DNA from: Patescibacteria group bacterium
Lineage (GTDB): Bacteria > Patescibacteriota > Patescibacteriia > Patescibacteriales > GWC2-42-12
Reading direction: 5' to 3'
NCBI GenBank assembly: GCA_018827685.1
Contig: JAHJXD010000081.1
Coordinates: forward strand, 1-10,997
Length of the DNA: 10,997 nucleotides
A model generated the notes under the pieces. That model was given only the letters and a program-made list of their open reading frames with translations. It did not search any database and was not told the DNA's origin. A program made the translations under genes and the position numbers. Shown piece by piece: positions 3,492 to 9,878 of this stretch; positions within the stretch are counted from its first letter, which is position 1; each line of letters starts with the position of its first letter.

Positions 3492-5759
3492 ATGAAAAAA
3501 ACAAGAATAAAAGCATTTTCTAAAATCATGGCTTTTGTTATGATTTTTACCATGACCATGGCAATGGGTCCTGGCATGGCAATCGCGGCAAGCAGATTAA
3601 CTTCTGCTAAAGATACTCTTTCCACAACCAAAGCAAGTGGAACTGGTTCAGCAATTACCGGCTACACTCAAAGCACGCAAAGTGTAACAGATGATTTTAT
3701 TGTGGTTAACACTGAAAATGACATTATCTGTATTGATACGGCCGGCGGAACAGCAAGTTCTACTTGCGATGGAGCAAACGATGTAAAAGTTGACTTAATT
3801 ACTAACGGAGGAGCTGTTACAGGAAGCCATTATACTGGAGATGAATTAGCGGCAATTATCGCAACTGGTTTGGCTGCTGTTGATGGCGATGCTGACGATG
3901 CATATACTGTTACTTACGCTGAATCATCTGATTTGTTTTCTATTAGAGCTGATGGAGGAAATACATTAAATCCAAGCATTGCGTGGTTAACTTATACTGG
4001 CACTGATGACGCTGATGCTACTCTTGGTTACACTGCTGATGATTCAGCTATTAGAGATACCACAGCTACTTCTGATACAGCAGTAGCGTTTAATGTAAGG
4101 ACATCAGACAATGACGCGTTTACAATTAGCGTAAACTCTGAAGCAGCAGTATCTGTGACAATAACGCAGGGAGTATACACTGCTGCAACATTGGTTGCAG
4201 AAATGAACACGCAAATTGACGCTGCTTCTACTGATGATGCAACAGTTAGCTATTCTAGCGATAAATTCAAAATCACTTCTGATTTAACAGGAGCTAATTC
4301 TTCTATTGTGGTTACTGAAGGAGCTAATGATTTCTTGAGAAGTGTTAGAATGAACGGCGATGTGCCGGTTGATGGTACAGAATCAGCAGGAATTGTTTCT
4401 AGCGACCACACTATTACCTTTACCACGGCCGTTACAACAGCTGATGATAAAATTGTTATTACTTTCCCATCTAATTTTGATTTGACTGGCATTAATTTTG
4501 AAGATGTTGATATGGCTGGTGGCACATCTGGAGAAATAACATTAGCAGCTACAGCCGCGGCAGATGTTTGGGGAGCTGCTGTTTCAGGCCAAGTATTAAC
4601 TTTAACCGGAGCTACTAGCGGCGCGACAACTACACTAGCCGCAGAAACAATTACTATTCAGATTGGAAGAAACGCTACCGCAGGAGTTGCTGGCACTGAA
4701 CAAATTGCCAATCCAACAACTGCCGGGCTTTATGAAATTACTATTGAACAGAAAGACAGTTCTGATGTTATTGAGCAGGACGCTAATATCGCGGTTTACA
4801 TTGTTTCTGACGATTCAGTAGTTGTTAAAGCAACCGTTGATCCACTTTTGAGCTTTGCTATCCAAGGCGGAAATGTTTTGGATTTTGGAACATTAGAACC
4901 AAACGCTTATCATAAACTTGGCGGAGCAAGAAGCGCTTATGGGTATATTGAATTAACTGGCGTAACTGTTGCTGCTGGCATAGATACGCAAACAGTTACT
5001 GTCCATAGCAAGGTTTATGAACTTTCTGATGATGGAGTAGCTTCGAGTACTGATCGCGCTATAGTAATGATTGTTGATAATGAAAATAATTATTTAACAT
5101 CTGCGCAAGTAGCGAATAACCTATATAGAGCCATTAATAATAATGATGGAGATTTGGTTAGAGCTAATATTGATAATGCTATTACTGATCAAGTTGATGT
5201 AATGGCTATTGGATCAGGGGAAACTGGCAATGCTTACACATTAGCTACTACTGTTACTAATGGCGGTGTTTCAGGCGCTGACTTTACAGATGGAGTGCTT
5301 GGCTATAACAAAAAAGCTACTGAAGTAGCTTATGCTGGCGGTACTGATGTTGGCAATAGCCAGATCGGCAACAACTTAGTTATCTCAACCAACTCAGCAG
5401 GTGGTTATGCTATTACTGTAGAAAATACTGATAATGGCACTGAAGCAAGCGGTTTAACCAATGGCACGACAAATATTGACAGCTGGACAACCGGCACTTA
5501 TGGTTATGGAATTTTAGCTTCAGCTCAGTCAGCCAGATATGGAGATGGCACAAGCGGTATTATTGCTTCTGCTTTCCGAGGAGATGGCACTGGTGATTTG
5601 CCAGAAGCTATGAACACCACAGCAACTACCTTAGCTTCTTACGCAGGCACGACAGCTAATGATAATATTGGCATTGAATATAACGTAAGAATTGACGCTA
5701 ATCAGCCAGCTGGCGCTTACTCTGACACGATAACCTATATTGCTACGGCAACATACTAA
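3492..5759 (+). CDS. Large secreted surface-layer-like protein with WxL-like C-terminal domain
   Basis: 755 aa. A signal peptide spans residues 1-33 (KKTRIK start, hydrophobic core, AIAA cleavage site). The mature chain is Thr/Ala/Asp-rich and acidic, with only two cysteines (C80, C92), a likely disulfide. Order as I read it: a beta-rich module (about 64-190) and a second (about 198-293, AFTISVNSEAAVSVTI then TAATLVAEMNTQID) resembling flagellin/hook insertion motifs; an Ig-like module (about 303-445, HTITFTT then VITFPSNFDL); and a C-terminal domain (446-755) with SFAIQGG-LDFGTL, GGYAITVENT and terminal AGAYSDTITYIATATY, recalling WxL-domain features. The last two modules are shared with the protein at 7255-8379, but here about 135 residues (478-615) are inserted. 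There is no membrane anchor or LPxTG. The long structured leader suggests high expression. S-layer or adhesin role is inferred; the family name is uncertain. Confidence 0.85.
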   Translation: MKKTRIKAFSKIMAFVMIFTMTMAMGPGMAIAASRLTSAKDTLSTTKASGTGSAITGYTQSTQSVTDDFIVVNTENDIICIDTAGGTASSTCDGANDVKVDLITNGGAVTGSHYTGDELAAIIATGLAAVDGDADDAYTVTYAESSDLFSIRADGGNTLNPSIAWLTYTGTDDADATLGYTADDSAIRDTTATSDTAVAFNVRTSDNDAFTISVNSEAAVSVTITQGVYTAATLVAEMNTQIDAASTDDATVSYSSDKFKITSDLTGANSSIVVTEGANDFLRSVRMNGDVPVDGTESAGIVSSDHTITFTTAVTTADDKIVITFPSNFDLTGINFEDVDMAGGTSGEITLAATAAADVWGAAVSGQVLTLTGATSGATTTLAAETITIQIGRNATAGVAGTEQIANPTTAGLYEITIEQKDSSDVIEQDANIAVYIVSDDSVVVKATVDPLLSFAIQGGNVLDFGTLEPNAYHKLGGARSAYGYIELTGVTVAAGIDTQTVTVHSKVYELSDDGVASSTDRAIVMIVDNENNYLTSAQVANNLYRAINNNDGDLVRANIDNAITDQVDVMAIGSGETGNAYTLATTVTNGGVSGADFTDGVLGYNKKATEVAYAGGTDVGNSQIGNNLVISTNSAGGYAITVENTDNGTEASGLTNGTTNIDSWTTGTYGYGILASAQSARYGDGTSGIIASAFRGDGTGDLPEAMNTTATTLASYAGTTANDNIGIEYNVRIDANQPAGAYSDTITYIATATY

Positions 5760-5775
5760 ATTTTCAGTTTCGAAA

Positions 5776-5803
5776 CTCAATCTCTTTAAATAAAGAGGTT
5801 GAG
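5776..5803 (+). terminator. Hairpin after the surface-protein gene (weak terminator or processing stem)
   Basis: CTCAATCTCTTTA (5776-5788) pairs with TAAAGAGGTTGAG (5791-5803) over 13 positions with one T-G. It starts 17 nt after the stop. No T-run follows, so complete intrinsic termination is unlikely; partial termination or 3'-end protection of an abundant mRNA fits better. Confidence 0.5.
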
Positions 5804-5820
5804 GAATGGGCACTGGAAAT

Positions 5821-5862
5821 TAAGAATTAAGAATTAAGAATTACGATTTACGAATTATGAAT
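5821..5862 (+). repeat. Heptamer array containing the start codon of the four-helix-bundle gene
   Basis: Six consecutive 7-nt units of consensus TANGAWT: three identical TAAGAAT, then TACGATT, TACGAAT and TATGAAT. The last unit (5856-5862) supplies the ATG at 5857. A matching array in inverted orientation ends the gene at 6222-6242. Confidence 0.9.
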
Positions 5863-6243
5863 GGTGAGAAAATAAGATCTTTTACAGATTTAAAAGTTTG
5901 GCAGCAAGGACATGGTTTAGCGATTTTTGTTTATAATTTAACAAAGAAATTTCCCAAGCAAGAGATTTATTGTTTAGTAAGTCAGATGAGAAGAGCGGCA
6001 ATATCAATTACTTCTAATATTGCTGAAGGTTTTGGCAGAAGAGGATATAAAGAAAAAATACAATTTTATTATTTAGCTCAAGGTTCTCTTATTGAACTTA
6101 AAAATCAAATTTTATTAGCGAAAGATCTTGGTTATGTAGATGGAAAAGATTTTCAATTAATAGTTGAAAAAGCGAATAATACCCATAAACTTTTACAAGG
6201 ATTAATAACTGCTTCAAAAAAATTCTTAAATCATAATTCATAA
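5857..6243 (+). CDS. Four-helix-bundle protein, S23/IVP (23S rRNA intervening sequence protein) family
   Basis: 128 aa, normal for the family (about 115-130). Recognisable landmarks: FTDLKVWQQG near the N-terminus, LVSQMRRAAISITSNIAEGF with the conserved NIAEG-GR segment, then FYYLAQGSLIELKNQI and LAKDLGY. There is no signal peptide, so it is cytoplasmic, unlike its neighbours. Family members were first seen as ORFs within insertions in 23S rRNA genes and are relatives of the Avd accessory protein of diversity-generating retroelements; they form four-helix bundles, sometimes pentameric, with a basic surface. The biochemical role of stand-alone copies is unknown. No reverse transcriptase or variable repeat is in the window, so a retroelement role is not supported. 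It sits 5 bp before the DUF916-like gene, and both ends lie in inverted heptamer arrays, which suggests insertion as a unit. Confidence 0.9.
   Translation: MNGEKIRSFTDLKVWQQGHGLAIFVYNLTKKFPKQEIYCLVSQMRRAAISITSNIAEGFGRRGYKEKIQFYYLAQGSLIELKNQILLAKDLGYVDGKDFQLIVEKANNTHKLLQGLITASKKFLNHNS
6222..6242 (-). repeat. Inverted heptamer array at the 3' end of the four-helix-bundle gene
   Basis: Read on the minus strand, this is TATGAAT, TATGATT and TAAGAAT, the same TANGAWT family as 5821-5862 but in opposite orientation. Aligned with 5835-5855, each unit differs only at its third base. It encodes the last residues (LNHNS) and most of the stop codon. Confidence 0.75.
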
Positions 6244-6248
6244 ATTTT

Positions 6249-7226
6249 ATGAAACACTTATTTATTTTTACAATTTCACTCGCGCTTGCTTTGTGTTTAT
6301 ACATCACAACTGTTAATGCGTTAACTATTTCTCCTCCATTAATAGAAATAGATGCTAATCCCGGAGAAGTTGTTAAGAAAACAATCAAGATAATTACTGA
6401 CGCTAATACCCAAGGAATTTATTATCCTTCAGTGGCAAATTTTACCGCTAGAGGCGAAGAAGGAGAACCTAGATTTTTAGAACAATCAGAACAAGAAGAA
6501 GTTAAAAGCTATGCTTTGGCTGATTGGATTGAAATTGATCAATCTCCTGTTGGCTTAAAAAAGAATGAAAAAGCGGAAGTTTCTTTTACTGTTAAAGTGC
6601 CGGATAATGCTGAGCCAGGAGGACATTATGGAGTAATTTTTTTCTCTACCCAGCCTCCAACTTTTGAACAAGGGCAGACGGCTATTGGAGTAGTTGGAAA
6701 ATTGGGTTCTTTGATTTTAGTTAGAGTAGCTGGAGACATTAAAGAACAAGGTAATTTATTAGAGTTTGGCGCTAGTAATACAATTTATAATCGTCTGCCG
6801 ATTGAGTTTACAACAAGATTTGGAAATACCGGCAATGTTCATTTGAAGCCGCAAGGAGAAATTAAAATTTTCAATATATTTGGGAAAACAGTCGCTAAAA
6901 TTTCAGTAAACGAAAAAGCAGGAAACGTTCTGCCGGAAAGCATTAGGAAATTTAAAAGTACCTGGGAGAAAAAGGAAAGTATTTCTGCTAAAGGAAAAGG
7001 ATTTTTTGCCGAGCTTAAGAACGAAAAAAATAATTTCGCTTTTGGAAAATACAAAGCCGAATTAGTTTTGGTTGGCTTTAAAGGAGGAGTAAAAAATATT
7101 TGGGTCTTCCCATGGAGAATACTTTTAGCTTCAATTATTATTCTTGCTTTTGTTGTTTTTGTTCTTAGATTGCTTGTTAAAGGGTATAACAAAAAAATTA
7201 TTAGAAAATATAGCGGGAAATCCTAA
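6249..7226 (+). CDS. Membrane-anchored DUF916-like (WxL-interacting type) surface protein
   Basis: 325 aa. A signal peptide spans residues 1-24 (VNA cleavage). The mature chain begins LTISPPLIEIDANPGE, then TVKVPDNAEPGGHYGVIFFS (about 114-133), the PGG-Y-GVI pattern of DUF916 proteins, followed by a second beta domain (about 165-280) with RFGNTGNVHLKPQGEI. One C-terminal transmembrane helix (about 290-311) ends in a basic tail (KGYNKK), giving an outside-facing protein anchored in the cytoplasmic membrane. In Gram-positive bacteria DUF916/DUF3324 proteins are encoded with WxL-domain proteins and hold them at the surface; here WxL-like genes lie on both sides, supporting the same partnership. 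It is 5 bp from the preceding gene and 28 bp from the next, so probably co-transcribed. Family assignment is likely; binding partners are inferred. Confidence 0.78.
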   Translation: MKHLFIFTISLALALCLYITTVNALTISPPLIEIDANPGEVVKKTIKIITDANTQGIYYPSVANFTARGEEGEPRFLEQSEQEEVKSYALADWIEIDQSPVGLKKNEKAEVSFTVKVPDNAEPGGHYGVIFFSTQPPTFEQGQTAIGVVGKLGSLILVRVAGDIKEQGNLLEFGASNTIYNRLPIEFTTRFGNTGNVHLKPQGEIKIFNIFGKTVAKISVNEKAGNVLPESIRKFKSTWEKKESISAKGKGFFAELKNEKNNFAFGKYKAELVLVGFKGGVKNIWVFPWRILLASIIILAFVVFVLRLLVKGYNKKIIRKYSGKS

Positions 7227-7254
7227 ATTCTAAACAAAAGTCCATAACATAACT

Positions 7255-8379
7255 ATGTTAAAAAAATTTTTTATAATTATTGTTTTGTTGTTACAGGTTG
7301 TATTTGTAATAATGCCTGTTAAAGCCAATCAATTACTTTCTGTTTCAGATACAATGAGCAGGCTTAAAATGGGTGTTTTAGCCAATCACACTATTCAGTT
7401 TACAACATCATCAGGAATAGCCGCGGGAGAAACAATCACTATCGCGTTTCCGGCTGGTTTTAATTTGGGAACCGTTGATTATACTGACATTGACTTAAAA
7501 GATGATGCTGCGGAAATAGAACTAGGCGCTGCTGCCACTAGCACTGTATGGGGAGTTGCCACAAGTACTGGCAATATTATTACTTTCACCAATGGGATAA
7601 CAGCAGTAGACGCTGATTCTGCGATTGAAATAGAAATTGGAACCAATGCTGCTTGGCAAACAGCCGGCAATGCTCAAATTAGTAATCCTAATGTGGTTGG
7701 CAGCCAGATAATAAGAATTGCCGGAACTTTTGGCGATACTGCTACTTTAGCAGTGGTTATTTTAGATGATGATCAGGTTATAGTTACTGCCACAGTGCTT
7801 GGCGGCTTAACTTTTTCCATAGCGCCTTTAGCAACCAGCACTGTTTTAGGCGGATCTGATTCAGCTTCAACAAATAGTGTTCAAGCGGCCACTACCTCTA
7901 CTTTACCTTTTGGCGAGCAAACAATTGGGCAGGGAACAGTTTTGGGCCAGCAAGTTATTGTTAGCACTAATGCTAATAATGGCTACATAGTAACCTTACA
8001 GCAAAATCAAGACTTAGGTTCTGGAGCTAATGATATTGATGATTTTTTTGCCACTAATGCTGTTCCTCAAAAATGGGAGAATACTACTCATCCAACCTCT
8101 ACTGTTCCAAGCGTAGATACTGGCTGGTTCGGCTATACCACGGCTGACGATAGCTTAAGTATTGGTTCTCCTGCTAGGTTCGGCAGCGGAACTGATAGAG
8201 CGGATTATTGGGCCGGGCTTACCGCGACTAGCACTGCTTATGAAATAGCTTACAATGATAGCGTAGTAATTGATGGCGAAACAACCAATGTTGGCTTCAA
8301 ATTAGAAATAAACGCTTATCAGCCAGCAGGATACTATTCAGGAACTGTTTTAACTTATATTTGCACAGGACTGTTTTAG
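7255..8379 (+). CDS. Secreted WxL-like surface protein, paralog of the 755-aa protein
   Basis: 374 aa. Signal peptide 1-24 (MLKKFF start, VKA cleavage). It has two recognisable parts shared with the large protein at 3492-5759: an Ig-like module (about 43-180; NHTIQFTT, ITIAFPAGFNL, DIDL, TSTVWGVA, AQISNP) and a C-terminal domain (about 185-374; LTFSIAP, LPFGEQTIGQ, VIVSTNANNGYIVTL, DTGWFGY, ending AYQPAGYYSGTVLTY). The N-terminal flagellin-like modules and the insertion of the large protein are lacking, so this looks like the minimal form. One cysteine sits seven residues from the C-terminus or less. Three ATST motifs are present. No anchor, so it is held, if at all, by partners such as the DUF916-like protein just upstream. 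Exact family name uncertain. Confidence 0.82.
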   Translation: MLKKFFIIIVLLLQVVFVIMPVKANQLLSVSDTMSRLKMGVLANHTIQFTTSSGIAAGETITIAFPAGFNLGTVDYTDIDLKDDAAEIELGAAATSTVWGVATSTGNIITFTNGITAVDADSAIEIEIGTNAAWQTAGNAQISNPNVVGSQIIRIAGTFGDTATLAVVILDDDQVIVTATVLGGLTFSIAPLATSTVLGGSDSASTNSVQAATTSTLPFGEQTIGQGTVLGQQVIVSTNANNGYIVTLQQNQDLGSGANDIDDFFATNAVPQKWENTTHPTSTVPSVDTGWFGYTTADDSLSIGSPARFGSGTDRADYWAGLTATSTAYEIAYNDSVVIDGETTNVGFKLEINAYQPAGYYSGTVLTYICTGLF

Positions 8380-8400
8380 ATAAAATTAAAAATGTAAATA

Positions 8401-8428
8401 CGAAGCTCGAAATCCGAAATCCGAAATA
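8401..8428 (+). repeat. Heptamer repeat (CGAAATC-like x4) just before the FN3 protein gene
   Basis: Four units: CGAAGCT, CGAAATC twice, CGAAATA. A looser 7-nt phase can be followed back to about 8381, so most of the 56-bp spacer is built of heptamers. It ends 7 bp before the ATG at 8436. Confidence 0.85.
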
Positions 8429-8435
8429 AATTTAA

Positions 8436-9743
8436 ATGAATTTTTGTTCCAAAATTATTTTTTTTGTTTTTTTAAATTTCATATTTTTTTTGTTTATTCC
8501 TTGTGTTGCAGCAAACAATGTTGATGTTTCAGCTATTATTTTACCTCCCGAAGAAGAAGAGGTAATTTCAAAACACGGAGGCACGATTTTATTTAAAGAC
8601 ATAATCTCTCCGGCTAATGTCAGTTTTTTTATAGCAAAGCCTGGGAATGAAGAAATTGTTTTATCATGGCTTAATCCTGAAAATTTAGATTTTGCTTTTG
8701 TTCAAATTGAAAGAAAACAAGATTTTTTTTCCTTGACTCCTGGTCAAGGTTTTTTAATTTATAAAGGCAAAGATCAGTTCTTTTTGGATAAAAATTTGAT
8801 TAATGGAAAGACATATTATTACACTATTTGGGCTTATGATACGGCTGGAAATTTTTCATCAGGAGCAATAGCTTTCGCAATTCCGCAGAAAATTTTATCT
8901 CCGGAAACCGCGCCGCTAAACATTATACCTTTAAAAAGAATTTTATCTCCGGAAATCGCGCCAAAATTACCTCCTGCTTCTGCTGTTCCGGCAATTCCGA
9001 TTATTTCAGAAATTCTAACAGTTTTAAAAATAAATTTAGAAGATTTTTCCTTGTTTATAAATTCTATTGAGGTTAAACCAAAACAGGCTAAAATTCAAGT
9101 TTTGCCCAATTCTCTTTTAACTTTTTTTATTTCCGCGGACAAATTTAAACAAGGGGCAGAAACCATTCAAATAGTTTTTGATAATCAAATTTTTCTTTTA
9201 AGTTTGGATAAACAAGCAAAATTTTATAACGGGGCAATTAAGGCTCCTGAAAAACCCGGTGAATATTCTTTGGATATTTACACTATTTTAAAAGACAGAA
9301 ATTATAATATCATAAAGGTCAAGGTCTTAGTAGAGAATTTTGGCCAAACATCGAATTTAATAAATAAAAAATTAAACAAATTTTACGAAAAATTAAATTT
9401 GAAAGACAAGGTAGAAGGAATTCAAGCCACTTTATATTGGTTTAATCAAAAAAGCAATCAATGGGAAATTTGGCCAGGTTTGGATTATAACCAGAAAAAT
9501 CCCCAAATAACAAATGAAAAAGCAGAATATGGTTTTATGGTTCCTTCGGGTAAATATTACTTGTTTTTTAGCAAAAAAGGATATTTATCCAAAACAATAA
9601 AAGAGTTTGAACCAGAAAATAATATTATTAATTTTAACATAGATCTTGTTCCTTGGCGGCCATTGATAGTCGTTATGGTTCTATGTGTTTTGATAATAAT
9701 TTGGATTATAAGATTTTTAATCGCTTATTTAAAAAATAATTAA
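8436..9743 (+). CDS. Membrane-anchored FN3/Ig-like surface protein
   Basis: 435 aa. Signal peptide about 1-26 (C23 is preceded by Pro, so a lipobox is unlikely). A fibronectin type III domain spans about 59-150 (EIVLSWLNPENLDF, NGKTYYYTIWAYDTAGN). A Pro-rich linker (150-195) with a duplicated ILSPE-AP motif follows, then an Ig-like beta domain (about 205-305), a carboxypeptidase-regulatory/PEGA-like domain (about 325-405; GFMVPSGKYYLFFSKKGYLSKT) and a C-terminal transmembrane helix (about 408-430) with a short basic tail. The topology is an external multi-domain stalk fixed in the cytoplasmic membrane, like the DUF916-like protein. It probably binds other surface proteins or glycans; no catalytic motif is seen. 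It follows the WxL-like gene in the same direction. Domain calls are from pattern recognition. Confidence 0.82.
   Translation: MNFCSKIIFFVFLNFIFFLFIPCVAANNVDVSAIILPPEEEEVISKHGGTILFKDIISPANVSFFIAKPGNEEIVLSWLNPENLDFAFVQIERKQDFFSLTPGQGFLIYKGKDQFFLDKNLINGKTYYYTIWAYDTAGNFSSGAIAFAIPQKILSPETAPLNIIPLKRILSPEIAPKLPPASAVPAIPIISEILTVLKINLEDFSLFINSIEVKPKQAKIQVLPNSLLTFFISADKFKQGAETIQIVFDNQIFLLSLDKQAKFYNGAIKAPEKPGEYSLDIYTILKDRNYNIIKVKVLVENFGQTSNLINKKLNKFYEKLNLKDKVEGIQATLYWFNQKSNQWEIWPGLDYNQKNPQITNEKAEYGFMVPSGKYYLFFSKKGYLSKTIKEFEPENNIINFNIDLVPWRPLIVVMVLCVLIIIWIIRFLIAYLKNN
8891..8962 (+). repeat. 24-bp direct repeat within the Pro-rich linker
   Basis: 8891-8914 and 8939-8962 agree at 23 of 24 positions (core TTATCTCCGGAAA) and start 48 bp, or 16 codons, apart, giving two ILSPE-AP peptides. 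The rest of each 48-bp unit has diverged, so this is an old in-frame duplication. Confidence 0.8.
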
Positions 9744-9749
9744 AAACAA

Positions 9750-9854
9750 ATGCCTGAAAAGATTTTACCCTGTTTAGCCGTTTTGAGTTTGGTTGTTGTT
9801 GCTTTATTGTTGTTTTTTAGGTGTTTTGTAATTCAAAGAAATTTTGTAGCATAA
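9750..9854 (+). CDS. Candidate 34-aa single-pass membrane peptide
   Basis: ATG at 9750, TAA at 9852-9854, beginning 6 bp after the stop of the FN3 protein gene. It encodes MPEKILPC, then a hydrophobic run LAVLSLVVVALLLFF (about 9-23), then a short basic tail with CFVIQRN. This is a plausible one-helix membrane protein in the same operon. No family is recognised. AT-rich DNA makes hydrophobic ORFs of this length by chance, and no Shine-Dalgarno precedes it; the tight spacing and ordered polar-hydrophobic-basic layout are the only support. Confidence 0.4.
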   Translation: MPEKILPCLAVLSLVVVALLLFFRCFVIQRNFVA

Positions 9855-9871
9855 AATAAATATGTTATAAT
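9844..9871 (+). promoter_or_regulatory. Extended -10 promoter giving a leaderless mRNA for the last gene
   Basis: TTGTAG (9844-9849), a 16-bp spacer, then TGT-TATAAT (9863-9871). The ATG of the next gene is at 9879, 8 nt after the -10, where transcription itself should start, so the mRNA would have little or no 5' leader. Confidence 0.6.
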
Positions 9872-9878
9872 AATATAA

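Noticed and set aside
4028..4525. Minus-strand ORFs of 60 and 91 codons opposite the surface-protein gene
   Set aside because: They result from the low stop frequency opposite Ala/Thr/Asp-rich coding sequence and have no independent support.
5821..6243. Diversity-generating retroelement (the IVP fold is related to Avd)
   Set aside because: No reverse transcriptase, template repeat or variable repeat is seen in the window.
6098..7192. Minus-strand ORFs of 96 and 117 codons opposite the IVP and DUF916-like genes
   Set aside because: No recognisable domain, promoter or start context; the plus-strand genes explain the DNA.
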